From Acidobacteriota bacterium (GTDB taxonomy: Bacteria > Acidobacteriota > Terriglobia > 20CM-2-55-15), in NCBI GenBank assembly GCA_003222815.1, contig QHXC01000424.1:1-37893 (forward strand): a DNA stretch of 37,893 bases. Reading direction: 5' to 3'. Both the position numbers and the translations under genes were made by a program. A model generated the notes under the pieces. It had not been told where the DNA came from, did not search any database, and saw nothing but the letters and a program-made list of their open reading frames with translations. Of the stretch, positions 1-7,307 are shown piece by piece (within the stretch, counting starts at the first letter, position 1; each line of letters begins with the position of its first letter).

Positions 1-131
1 TGTTGGAACAGAAAATCCGTGAGGTCAAGCACCAGGCAGCGAGAGAGATTTTCAGAGGCATCAAGACACACTTACTCGACTTCGCAAAACCTTCAGATGA
101 CATTACCATCGTCGTCATCAAGCGGAACTAG
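1..131 (+). CDS. C-terminal fragment of a PP2C/SpoIIE-type serine phosphatase
   Basis: The window opens inside a plus-strand reading frame (codons in phase with position 3) that ends at TAG 129-131. About 42 residues are visible. They end in SDDITIVVIKRN, the usual last strand of RsbU/SpoIIE-type PP2C phosphatases, where the second Asp of the DD pair binds metal. Such proteins dephosphorylate anti-sigma-factor antagonists or act as response-regulator outputs. The domains upstream are outside the window, so the input domain and partner are unknown. The gene converges on fxsA with a 24-nt gap that holds a hairpin. Confidence 0.7.
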   Translation, partial: LEQKIREVKHQAAREIFRGIKTHLLDFAKPSDDITIVVIKRN

Positions 132-132
132 C

Positions 133-148
133 CTCGGTTTCGACCGAG
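133..148. terminator. UUCG-loop hairpin between convergent genes
   Basis: A 6-bp perfect stem (CTCGGT / ACCGAG) closed by a TTCG tetraloop lies in the 24-nt gap between the stop of the phosphatase gene (131) and the stop of fxsA (156). Position between two convergent stops suggests a bidirectional terminator. There is no clear T-run on either side, so intrinsic termination is an inference. Confidence 0.45.
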
Positions 149-155
149 CGATAAC

Positions 156-557
156 TCAGATGGAAATGCGCAATGTCCGTGTATAGATCCACTGCCGAAC
201 CAGGCGGCGCAAAAGCAGCTTGATCGGATACCTGCTCGGTGGAAACAGAAGCAGGAGGCCCGCAATATCGCTTAGGAACCCAGGTGTGATGAGGAGTACG
301 CCCGCAACAAGCACCAGCAAACCGTCGAACAGTTGCTCGGCGGGCATAGTTCCGGCTTGCAAGTCTTCCTGAATGCGGCTAAGAATTCGCAGTCCTTCCA
401 TCTTGGCAAGAATGGCTCCCGCAATGCCGGCGCCGAAGACAAGCATCAGGGTGTATAAGGTTCCAATCCGGCGGCCTATTTCGATGAGCACCGTAAATTC
501 CAGTATCGGTATCAATATGAAGAGGACTGCGAGTGTGAAGAGGACTTTTATACGCAT
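156..557 (-). CDS. fxsA: FxsA family membrane protein
   Basis: A 133-residue protein when started at ATG 557 (MRIKVLF); a longer frame to 599 has a poor leader. It has the FxsA pattern: two N-terminal hydrophobic segments (about residues 3-22 and 27-48), an amphipathic middle (MEGLRILSRIQEDL), then a third hydrophobic stretch with the signature LLITPGFLSDIAGLLLL (about residues 83-104) and a basic tail. FxsA of E. coli is an inner-membrane protein whose overexpression relieves F-plasmid exclusion of phage T7; its normal role is unknown. Length and motif fit the family well. The start is inferred from where the hydrophobic segment begins. Confidence 0.88.
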   Translation of the reverse strand: MRIKVLFTLAVLFILIPILEFTVLIEIGRRIGTLYTLMLVFGAGIAGAILAKMEGLRILSRIQEDLQAGTMPAEQLFDGLLVLVAGVLLITPGFLSDIAGLLLLFPPSRYPIKLLLRRLVRQWIYTRTLRISI

Positions 558-632
558 TATTTCTGTATGGTAGCATGCCGGCTGTGAGGCATGTCGCAAT
601 CGCTTGGGCGCTGGTTCGGTTCTACTTTCGAA

Positions 633-737
633 TCACGCCACGCGATTGGTACCGCAGACCGCCATTTCTTCCATTTCCTCCCGGTAATTATCTCCATTGG
701 AGATTGCGAACAGCTTACGGGAAGCATCGTCCACCAT
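633..737 (-). CDS. possible small ORF upstream of fxsA, unrecognised
   Basis: A 34-codon frame from ATG 737 to TGA 633 lies in the 244-nt divergent gap between fxsA and the Nudix gene. It is acidic and protein-like (residues such as LFAISNGDNYREEMEEM) and the frame stays open about 15 codons further upstream. A GGAG stands about 11 nt before the ATG. I recognise no family. It may be a real small protein, the end of a decayed gene or chance; nothing else explains the gap. Confidence 0.22.
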   Translation of the reverse strand: MVDDASRKLFAISNGDNYREEMEEMAVCGTNRVA

Positions 738-801
738 GGCCAGAAGTACTCCACGACGTTTGGCAATTTGGCGATTGGCTTCGCACTTTCAAGACGTAAA
801 T

Positions 802-1182
802 ATGTCAAAACCGGTTAAAGAATCTGTCGCAGTCATCGTCTTTAACGGGGACCAAATCTTGTTAATTCGGCGGTCCGATGATGACGACGAGTTGCCAGGC
901 ATTTGGGGACTTCCGGCGGGAACGAGCCGTGATAAGGAAACAGCCGAGGATATTATCGTTCGGATCGGCCGCGACAAGCTTGGCGTGAAGCTTGTACCCG
1001 TTCGCATGCTCGCCTCAGGCACGCAGAATCGGCCTCGCTACAGGTTGAACATGGAACTGTGGGAGGCTTCCATGGAAGGAACACCAAAATATCCGCAGTG
1101 GCAGTGGGGCCCGCGGGATCTGCTCCGTACAGGGGCGGCTTCGGGCTCGCTTTGCTGTGAACTTGCCCTGCAGCGGTTATAA
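802..1182 (+). CDS. Nudix-fold protein with degenerate catalytic box
   Basis: A 126-residue protein started at ATG 802 (MSKPVKES), because the longer frame from 697 adds an unconserved leader. It has the Nudix layout: beta strand SVAVIVFNGDQILLIRR, then GIWGLPAGTSRDKET and a helix, then strands and a C-terminal GSLCC segment. The Nudix box should read G-x5-E-x7-REUxEExGU. The G-x5-E part is intact (GTSRDKE, about residues 40-46), but the end reads RIGRDKLGV, so the metal-binding glutamates are replaced by D and K. Divergent Nudix subfamilies with R-x-G-R-E-K-L-G-V ends exist, so this may be a natural variant with altered or no hydrolase activity. Substrate unknown. Confidence 0.72.
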   Translation: MSKPVKESVAVIVFNGDQILLIRRSDDDDELPGIWGLPAGTSRDKETAEDIIVRIGRDKLGVKLVPVRMLASGTQNRPRYRLNMELWEASMEGTPKYPQWQWGPRDLLRTGAASGSLCCELALQRL

Positions 1183-1260
1183 AAAGAAAAAGCCGCGTCA
1201 GCGGATGATTGCGTTCTCGCCAGGGACGGTAGCAAAAACGGCAATCGCTCGACGCGGCTT
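1182..1260 (-). terminator. intrinsic terminator of fabH
   Basis: A long imperfect hairpin has arms 1190-1212 and 1241-1260. The outer 10 bp (AAGCCGCGTC / GACGCGGCTT) are perfect and the inner arms continue with ATTGC / GCAAT. Read on the minus strand, the stem is followed directly by a T-rich tract (TTTTTCTTTTT), the classic Rho-independent form. It lies 68 nt past the fabH stop. The plus strand lacks a comparable T tract, so it mainly serves fabH, though it directly abuts the Nudix stop. Confidence 0.8.
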
Positions 1261-1327
1261 GATAGGCTCGCTTCTGATCAATAGACCTCTCAGGTTCACA
1301 GAAAATACAATTTAATTCAAAATCGAT

Positions 1328-2323
1328 CTAAATTTCCCAGCGGAGCAGGAGGCTTCCCCATGTGAAACCGGCCCCAAAGCTCGCCATAAGGATCAGATCC
1401 TTTCGCTGAACTTGTTTAGATTCGACAGCTTCTGAGAGGCAAATCGGGATTGTGGCGGCGGTGGTATTCGCATATCGGTCGATATTGATGGCGACCTGTC
1501 CTTTGGCAAGCTCCATCTTTTCCACGGCGGCCTGGATGATTCGAAGATTGGCCTGGTGGGGAATGTAAAGCTTCAGGTCGCTGACCTTGAGTCCATGCTT
1601 ATCGAGGATCTGCTGCGAAATGTCTGCCATCCCTCGAACGGCGAATTTGAAGACACTCCTGCCGTCCTGGTGGACGTAGTGCATTCGCTTTCGGACGGTT
1701 TCTTCAGATGCGGGATTCAGGCTTCCGCCCGCAGGCATATACAAATACCGCCCGCCTGCCCCGTCGCTGCGAAGAATGAAGTCGATGATTCCCCGCTCAC
1801 CATCCTCTGCAGGTTCGATGAGAACAGCCCCGGCGCCATCGCCGAACAAAACGCATGTCGCGCGATCCTGAAAATCAATGATGGATGTCATCACATCGGC
1901 GCCAATGACAAGCACTTTATCGTGAGCGCCAGTTGCGACAAACTGCGCTGCAGTTGTCAACGCGTAAATGAAACCCGAACATGCGCCGGACAGGTCAAAA
2001 CCCCACGCTTTACCAGCGCCGATCTTCGTCTGAACCAAACATGCGCTGGACGGAAAAAACATGTCGGGCGTGACGGTGGCGACAATGATCAGGTCCAGTT
2101 CTGCGGGATCTAACCCGCGCTGGGCAAGCGCCAGCTTGGCGGCCTCGGCTCCGAGGTCGCTCGTTCCCTGACCTTTTGCGGCGACACGCCGCTCGCGAAT
2201 ACCCGTTCTTTCGAAAATCCACGTGTCGGAGGTATCGACGATTTTTGCAAGATCCTTATTCGTGAGTCGGCGCTCGGGCAGATAATGACTGACGGCCGTT
2301 ATTTTTGCGCCACGTATAGACAA
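1328..2323 (-). CDS. fabH: beta-ketoacyl-ACP synthase III
   Basis: 331 residues, the normal FabH length. It condenses acetyl-CoA (or a branched acyl-CoA) with malonyl-ACP to start fatty-acid synthesis in the cytoplasm. The catalytic triad is visible: Cys115 in DLSGACSGF, His256 in IPHQANLRI and Asn286 in ANTTAATIP, plus the C-terminal SFGAGFTWGS loop. The start is TTG at 2323 (MSIRGAKI), with AGGT about 8 nt upstream; the thiolase-like fold begins at once, so no residues are missing. It stands alone, divergent from the ferredoxin gene and ended by a strong terminator. Acyl-CoA preference cannot be read from the sequence. Confidence 0.96.
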   Translation of the reverse strand: MSIRGAKITAVSHYLPERRLTNKDLAKIVDTSDTWIFERTGIRERRVAAKGQGTSDLGAEAAKLALAQRGLDPAELDLIIVATVTPDMFFPSSACLVQTKIGAGKAWGFDLSGACSGFIYALTTAAQFVATGAHDKVLVIGADVMTSIIDFQDRATCVLFGDGAGAVLIEPAEDGERGIIDFILRSDGAGGRYLYMPAGGSLNPASEETVRKRMHYVHQDGRSVFKFAVRGMADISQQILDKHGLKVSDLKLYIPHQANLRIIQAAVEKMELAKGQVAINIDRYANTTAATIPICLSEAVESKQVQRKDLILMASFGAGFTWGSLLLRWEI

Positions 2324-2596
2324 TAATATTTACCTGGTTAAGACGTTCAAAACGCCGAAATCTAACACAACCTTTACGCGTGTTACAATGCCGTGAAGCA
2401 CGGCCGCACTCAACCCTCCATGGTAGGCGCTCAAGCCGTCCATGGGATCGCTTAGTATTATGGATCAGACATACTTCCGCCGTTCTGAATGTCTGGAAAA
2501 GCGACTCCGAACAATCAGATCGGAGAAACCCTCGAACGGATCGTCAGTCTTCGCGGTAAAATGGACTTGTAAACTTTATTAGGAGTGTACCAACAC

Positions 2597-2989
2597 GTGG
2601 CATACGATCCCAAGAAAGCAAACCCCACACTGATCATTCCGGAGGCTCCGGCGAAGATAACGAGGAAGAAAAAGAAGCCCAAGGAAATCGCAGTCGTGAT
2701 ACCCGATAATTGCACGGGCTGCGAAGCCTGCGTGAGCTTTTGTCCGGTCGATTGTATCGAACTGACGCCCCGCGATACTTCCGACGGCATCAATGTTGTG
2801 ATCCCGAACGTGCAGATCCGGTTCGATGAATGTATCGGTTGCAAGATTTGCGTGCACGTTTGCGAACGAATGGCCTGGGACGCCATCGAGATGTGGCCCA
2901 CCGAGCAGGTCGAGGGGTTTTTTGAGATCAAAATCCACGACAAGTACGAAGATGCCGTAGCCGCCCACGCGGAGAAAATGGGGACATAG
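2597..2989 (+). CDS. 2x[4Fe-4S] ferredoxin
   Basis: 130 residues from GTG 2597. An in-frame GTG at 2585 overlaps the AGGAG Shine-Dalgarno (2581-2585), so the downstream GTG is preferred. Two complete cluster motifs, CTGCEACVSFCP and CIGCKICVHVCE (CxxCxxCxxxC), occupy about residues 42-100, preceded by a lysine-rich stretch (RKKKKPK). It is a soluble electron carrier; the partner is not evident. The fold resembles NuoI/NADH-dehydrogenase-linked or 4Fe-4S dicluster ferredoxins. The last residues (EKMGT) come from one arm of an inverted repeat shared with the convergent reductase gene. A role in supplying electrons to that reductase is possible but unsupported. Confidence 0.88.
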   Translation: MAYDPKKANPTLIIPEAPAKITRKKKKPKEIAVVIPDNCTGCEACVSFCPVDCIELTPRDTSDGINVVIPNVQIRFDECIGCKICVHVCERMAWDAIEMWPTEQVEGFFEIKIHDKYEDAVAAHAEKMGT

Positions 2990-3011
2990 GGCTACGTCCC
3001 CATTTTCTCCG
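2970..3011. terminator. 16-bp perfect inverted repeat across two convergent gene ends
   Basis: Arms 2970-2985 and 2996-3011 are exact reverse complements (CGGAGAAAATGGGGAC / GTCCCCATTTTCTCCG) around a 10-nt loop. Both stop codons (TAG 2987-2989 on plus, TAG 2992-2994 on minus) lie in the loop, so each arm encodes the C-terminus of one gene. The hairpin probably ends transcription from both sides, although no T-run follows the stem on either strand. Confidence 0.65.
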
Positions 3012-4008
3012 AATTCTCCGCGACTGCTTTCATCAAAGCCTCCCCGTGGAACCGTCCGTTCTCGATAAATATTTCGCCGTTTAGACGGCCGCCGATCACG
3101 GATCCTGCCAGATATACACCCTCAACATTTGTCTCGAATGTTTGAGGATCGTATTGTGGCCGAAGTGTGTCCGGATCGTATTGCACGCCGAGCTGATCGA
3201 AGAACTTCGTCGACGGATGGTAACCGGTCAACGCGAATACATGCTGCGCGGGAATCTCGCTCGTTGTGCCGTTTTGAGCGGTCTTTACATGGTCTCTGGT
3301 GATCTGGAGGACCTTCGCGTTGAGGTGAGGTATTATCTCGCCCTTCTTGAACCGGTTCTCGATATCGGGCCGGATCCAGTACTTCACAGTCTGTCCCAAG
3401 GCCGCACCGCGATGAACTAGTGAAACTCTCGCCCCGCCTCGGAACAAGTCGAGCGCTGTTTCGACGGCCGAGTTTTTCCCGCCAATGACGACCACATCCC
3501 GATTAAAGAAAGGATGAGCTTCCGTATAGTAATGCGATACGTGCGGCAGGTCTTCGCCTGGAATACCCATCAAGTTTGGGTTGTCGTAGTATCCGATCGA
3601 AATCACGACGTTCCGGGCATCATATGCCGATTCGGTTGTATGGATCCGGAAAACGTGGGATTCGAGCTGTTCAATTCGAACCACTTCTTCGTACTGATGA
3701 ACATCGAGTTGGTAGGCCGCGACGACTTTCCGGTAATACTTGAGCCCTTCGTTTCGCGTGGGTTTTTCGCGGTCGGAAACCAGCGGCATACCGCCGATCT
3801 CGAGCAGTTCCGGCGTCGTAAAGAAGATCATCTGAGTAGGGAAGTGCAAAATGGAGTTCGTGATGCAACCCTTTTCCAGCACGGTGTATTGCAACTGATG
3901 CTTTTTCGCTTCAATCGCGCACGCCAGCCCCGACGGGCCCGCGCCTACGATGACAACGTCGAAGGGGGATCTTGAGTTTTGGGTTTCGGATTGTGGATTT
4001 GAAGTCAC
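2992..4008 (-). CDS. ypdA: YpdA-like FAD/NAD(P) disulfide reductase
   Basis: 338 residues from GTG 4008. That GTG overlaps the dapF stop as GTGA, which decides the start; a longer frame to 4212 merely runs through dapF. The N-terminal Rossmann motif VVIVGAGPSGLACAIEA binds FAD, a second motif VVVIGGKNSAVETALDLF (mid-protein) binds NAD(P)H, and a C-terminal GVYLAGSVIGG closes the FAD site. This matches the YpdA family (putative bacillithiol-disulfide reductase), which lacks the CxxC of thioredoxin reductase; none is seen here. Bacillithiol recycling is therefore a family-based inference. The gene is last in the minus-strand run and ends in the shared inverted repeat. Confidence 0.85.
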   Translation of the reverse strand: MTSNPQSETQNSRSPFDVVIVGAGPSGLACAIEAKKHQLQYTVLEKGCITNSILHFPTQMIFFTTPELLEIGGMPLVSDREKPTRNEGLKYYRKVVAAYQLDVHQYEEVVRIEQLESHVFRIHTTESAYDARNVVISIGYYDNPNLMGIPGEDLPHVSHYYTEAHPFFNRDVVVIGGKNSAVETALDLFRGGARVSLVHRGAALGQTVKYWIRPDIENRFKKGEIIPHLNAKVLQITRDHVKTAQNGTTSEIPAQHVFALTGYHPSTKFFDQLGVQYDPDTLRPQYDPQTFETNVEGVYLAGSVIGGRLNGEIFIENGRFHGEALMKAVAENSEKMGT

Positions 4009-4717
4009 AGTTCCAAGTAATTTCCTTCGGCAATGATGTTGGCCGTCGCTGTCAGCTTCAATCGTCCGTTCTGCAGCCACTCTACGGACAGCTTGCCGGC
4101 CTTCGTGTGCACCGTGACTTGCCGGCCTGTCTTTCCATTCAAGATGGAAGCCACGGTGGCGCCGCAGGAACCGGTGCCCGATGCATAAGTTACGCCGACT
4201 CCGCGTTCCCAAAACGACACTTCAATCTCAAAAGCGAGCAATGCGGATTGCCCGTCGAACATGCCGTGATCGTTACCAATTCGCCGTCGGCGGGCAACGG
4301 ATAATTCACAACTTGTTTCATTGCAACCGGCGGCAGAAAAGGAATGTCTTCCGGCGCGAGGCCCGGTACGCCCATGTCCGCCTCGTATTGCTGCCCGGCA
4401 CGGCGCAGCATGTATGCACCTGAAATCGTTTCGAGCCGGATTTCTTCTCCAGGCGAGCGTCCCGATTCGATCAGGTAGGCCGCCGCGCAGCGCAGGCCGT
4501 TTCCTGAACATTCGGCCTCGCTGCCATCCCGATTAAAAATTCTGATCCTGAAAGCATCGTTCTCTGGAGTCCAAAGGATAAGCCCATCGGCCCCGACCCC
4601 GAAATTCCGTTGGCAGATCCGTCTGGCGAATTCGGCTTTGTCCGCAGGAATGTGTGGAGTTTGTTCAACGAGAATGAAATCGTTTCCAAGCGCGTGAGTC
4701 TTGACGAACGGAATCAT
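4005..4717 (-). CDS. dapF: diaminopimelate epimerase, frame broken with an internal gap
   Basis: Converts LL- to meso-diaminopimelate for lysine and peptidoglycan. The N-terminal half runs from ATG 4717 (MIPFVKTHALGNDF) through Cys70 in AECSGNGLRC to STGNPHC. The C-terminal half continues in another frame with SFWERGVG and ends at 4005. Between GNPHC and WERG the family normally has about 46 residues; here only about 10 remain, so about 36 codons are missing and the frame changes near 4225-4250. In addition, the second catalytic site reads ASGTGSCG where ACGTGAC is expected, putting Ser in place of the second active-site Cys. The start overlaps the mgtC stop (ATGA), and the stop overlaps the ypdA start. 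As written the product would be inactive; assembly error at the gap is likely. Confidence 0.85.
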
Positions 4718-5415
4718 ACGATGCGGTCCCCGTCTTCACCGTCGGTTGGTGCCATTACCTGAGCAAAGTCCCTTGCGCTGCTGCCGGTCTCGACCTGGGT
4801 TATTTCGGGCACTTCCGATAGGCGCTGGATGACCTTCACGTTTGTCTCTTTGGGAACAAGCAGGTTGAACCAAACGCGATAGTGTCCGGCCCGCTTCTTG
4901 AAGTTGAAGCTTACGGCCGTCACGGAGCATTCTTGGAGAACCCTATTGATGGACGCTAGCGCTTGATTGAGATCGGTCACGACGAGCGCATAACTGTACG
5001 CTTTGCGTCCCTGAATCCGGTCTTCGATGAAGGATAGGAAGTAGAGAGTTACAAGGCTCATCGCGGTCGCGAAAACGGCAACGAGGTACATTCCCGATCC
5101 AAGCGCCATTCCCACACCCGCCACAACCCAAATTGTTGCGGCCGTCGTGAGCCCCAGTACGAATCCATGGGAATGCAGGACGGCACCGGCCCCGAGAAAT
5201 CCGATTCCGGAAATGATTTGTGCTGCGATTCTTGTCGGATCTCCACCGAGCAGTTGGGCAACCTTGGTTGAAATACTCATGAACAATGTCGAGCCCACAC
5301 AAATCAGAATATTGGTTCGCAGGCCGGCTGGCTTGTCGCGAATTTCCCGCTCGATACCGATGATGCCGCCCAGTATCGCGGCCAGCAGCAGCTTGATTGG
5401 GATGGAAGGATCCAT
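4714..5415 (-). CDS. mgtC: MgtC/SapB family membrane protein
   Basis: 233 residues. The N-terminal MgtC domain shows GGIIGIEREIRDKPAGLRTN followed by several hydrophobic segments (about residues 5-20, 38-55, 65-85, 90-125) and QIISGIGFLGAGAVL, the hallmark of the family. The C-terminal third (about residues 140-225) is a soluble ACT-like tail. MgtC proteins support growth at low Mg2+ and, in pathogens, inhibit the F-type ATP synthase; the housekeeping role in free-living bacteria is unclear. Its stop overlaps the dapF start (ATGA), so the two are probably co-translated. A long hairpin separates it from pfkB upstream. Confidence 0.9.
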   Translation of the reverse strand: MDPSIPIKLLLAAILGGIIGIEREIRDKPAGLRTNILICVGSTLFMSISTKVAQLLGGDPTRIAAQIISGIGFLGAGAVLHSHGFVLGLTTAATIWVVAGVGMALGSGMYLVAVFATAMSLVTLYFLSFIEDRIQGRKAYSYALVVTDLNQALASINRVLQECSVTAVSFNFKKRAGHYRVWFNLLVPKETNVKVIQRLSEVPEITQVETGSSARDFAQVMAPTDGEDGDRIV

Positions 5416-5420
5416 ATTAA

Positions 5421-5517
5421 GATTTCGGATTGCGGATTTCGGATTGCGAATTTAGGGAACCATCGCTGGCCAAGGGGTTCCCCAAGTCCGCAATCCGCAA
5501 TCCGAAATTCGCAATTG
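5421..5517. repeat. long imperfect inverted repeat of AATCCGCAATCCG units
   Basis: Left arm (about 5421-5461) is built of GGATTGCGGATTTCGGATTGCGAATTT-like units and GGGAACC; the right arm (about 5473-5517) carries GGGGTTCCCC and CAATCCGCAATCCGAAATTCGCAATT-like units in reverse complement. It fills the 104-nt gap between the pfkB stop and mgtC start, so the transcript would fold into a stem of about 40 bp between the two cistrons. It could be a REP-type element that stabilises or attenuates the message. Related single arms occur elsewhere in the window (see findings). Confidence 0.7.
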
Positions 5518-5519
5518 CC

Positions 5520-6340
5520 TCACAATTCCTCAAAATGCGTGAGCGCCTTGAACTGACGAAAACGCTCGTCGACTTCGGCTCGAGTGAGATTCGTCAGCCG
5601 GTTCAGGCTGAATTGCTCCACGTTAAACGACGCCATGACCGAGCCGAAGACGATGCCGCGCCGGAATACCCGCTCGTTCACATCACCAGCGTGCGCGAGC
5701 GCGCCCATGAAGCCGCCGGCAAAGGAGTCGCCCGCGCCAGTGGGATCAAAGACGTCTTCTAACGGGAATGCGGGGGCGCCGAAAATGGACTTTCCGTTGA
5801 ACATGAGTACGCCGTACTCGCCTCGTTTAACGATCAGCGTCTGGGGACCCATGGCGAGCACTTTGTTTGCGGCCCGTACGAGATTCGGTTCGTCCGCAAG
5901 CATTCGGGTTTCGCCACACGAGGCCGCTTGATCTGTTCGAGCACGCTGAGCTGGAGTTCAGGATCGATATTGCCAAGGAAAACGTATTCGGAAGAGCGAT
6001 ATTGTTCGGGAATGACCGGTTTGAACGTCTCGAAGACGTTGAGTTGCGTGTCCAGCGTCCGAGCCTCGTTGAGGTCGTATCCGTATTCGCCTTTCCACCG
6101 GAAGGTCTTGCCCGCTGTTCGCGTGAGGCCCTCGATGTCGATCTTATGCTTGCGGAAGATCTCGACGTGTTTGTCGCCAAAATCAGTCCCGACCACTGCG
6201 ACCACGCGCACCGGAGCAAAGTAGCTTGCCGCTACGGAAAAATACGTTGCCGAGCCACCAAGTATTTCTTCGGCTTCCCCGAACGGCGTCTTTACAGAGT
6301 CGAACGCCACCGAGCCCACAACAAGAATGGATGCAGCCAT
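5520..6340 (-). CDS. PfkB-family sugar/nucleoside kinase, frame broken with an internal gap
   Basis: The start is ATG 6340 with GGAG about 11 nt upstream. The N-terminal part holds the PfkB substrate-binding signature GGSATYFSVAASYF and a Gly-rich VVAVVGTDFGD. The C-terminal part, in another frame, holds the catalytic DPTGAGDSFAGGF, where the last Asp is the base. The frames meet near 5910-5925: EQIKRPR should be followed by about 35 residues (a DTMNFW-like strand and the VDVLxLNE strand) before GETRMLADE. That block is absent and the frame shifts there. The substrate is unknown; the neighbouring MTA phosphorylase makes a nucleoside or methylthioribose link conceivable. Broken as written, probably intact in the organism. 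Confidence 0.82.
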
Positions 6341-6348
6341 TTTCGGTT

Positions 6349-7212
6349 TTACTCCTTATTTGTTGCGCTTCCGCGCCTCCAGCTTTGAACGAGAACCGCC
6401 GAGGCGGCAAATATAAATGTTGCGAGCAACCCGCCTTCAGGGCCGTAGTCCCCGCCCAGAATAGTGTCTCTTCCCGCTATGCCCGTCGTCCAGACGGAAG
6501 CGATATCCACGCCGGATAACGGAAAACCCAGAATGAATCCAAGACCAACATTCCAGCCGACGTGGATACCGTAAGGGAACCATAAGGACCGTGTTCGAAC
6601 ATACGCGAGCGACAATAAAATGCCTGCCACCATCGTGTTTGCTGTTCCCAGTAATGAAGAATTCGGATTATTCAAGTGAACCAGGCCGAATACAGTGGAC
6701 AAGAAAAGCACGGCCGGCCATGTTCCCATACCGTCGATCAAGACCTGAAGCGGGAATCCGCGAAACATCAATTCTTCATTGCCTGCGGCCAACAGCAGCA
6801 CTCCCAGAGTGCCGGCCAATGTCCGGACGGGGACCTGACCGCCCGTCCACCCAATGCGGACGTAGCCGAATGCAAAACATCCAGCCATAAGCACCGCCAG
6901 CATCCCTGCGGCCAGAGCCAGACCAGTCCCCAGATGCCGGCGCCACTGGGGCACAAATCCTATACCAAATACCGTCAGCGGACGGCGATCTATAAGCCGG
7001 ACTATCAAGAACACCGCTGTCACGGCAGGGATGACCAATGCCACCTCATTCAGCGCGAGAAGCGTGAGTTGATCGTCCGGCAGGTTGGCCCTGGCATAAA
7101 GTACCGACACCGCTATCCCTGAAGCAATCCAAATAAGAACGAAGATTGCGACATAAACGGCGAATTTCCAGCCGGAGCGGAGCTCGTGATTAGCGTTTAG
7201 AAAAATGTTCAA
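6349..7212 (-). CDS. CPBP (CAAX-type) intramembrane metalloprotease
   Basis: 287 residues with about eight hydrophobic segments. All three catalytic motifs of the CPBP/Abi family are present: EELMFRG (Glu146, Glu147, Arg151), FGLVHLNN (His179) and HVGWNVGL (His217, Asn221). Family members cleave prenylated proteins in eukaryotes; in bacteria roles include bacteriocin immunity and membrane-protein processing, and the substrate here is unknown. The stop lies 8 nt before the pfkB start, so the two are probably co-transcribed. The start (ATG 7212) fits the first hydrophobic segment after a short basic stretch. Confidence 0.9.
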   Translation of the reverse strand: MNIFLNANHELRSGWKFAVYVAIFVLIWIASGIAVSVLYARANLPDDQLTLLALNEVALVIPAVTAVFLIVRLIDRRPLTVFGIGFVPQWRRHLGTGLALAAGMLAVLMAGCFAFGYVRIGWTGGQVPVRTLAGTLGVLLLAAGNEELMFRGFPLQVLIDGMGTWPAVLFLSTVFGLVHLNNPNSSLLGTANTMVAGILLSLAYVRTRSLWFPYGIHVGWNVGLGFILGFPLSGVDIASVWTTGIAGRDTILGGDYGPEGGLLATFIFAASAVLVQSWRRGSATNKE

Positions 7213-7254
7213 GGTCTGTGACGTCCTGGCCGGCGCTGCGAAGGCAATAATAGC

Positions 7255-7295
7255 GGGCGGCCCATTCGCGTAATTCGCGCAATTCGCGGCTCATT
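7255..7295. repeat. single-arm copy of the GCGAATTACGCGAATT repeat
   Basis: The 95-nt gap between the MTA phosphorylase stop and the protease start carries CCATTCGCGTAATTCGCG followed by CAATTCGCGGCTC. This is one arm of the palindromic repeat that is complete at 28087-28191. No stem of any length can form here. Confidence 0.6.
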
Positions 7296-7307
7296 TCTAG
7301 CTGCCTT

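Noticed and set aside
1556-2113. 185-codon plus-strand frame
   Set aside because: It lies antisense inside fabH, which has all catalytic residues; a shadow of high-GC coding sequence.
2460-2582. 40-codon plus-strand frame upstream of the ferredoxin
   Set aside because: No ribosome site or recognisable composition, and it ends just before the ferredoxin Shine-Dalgarno.
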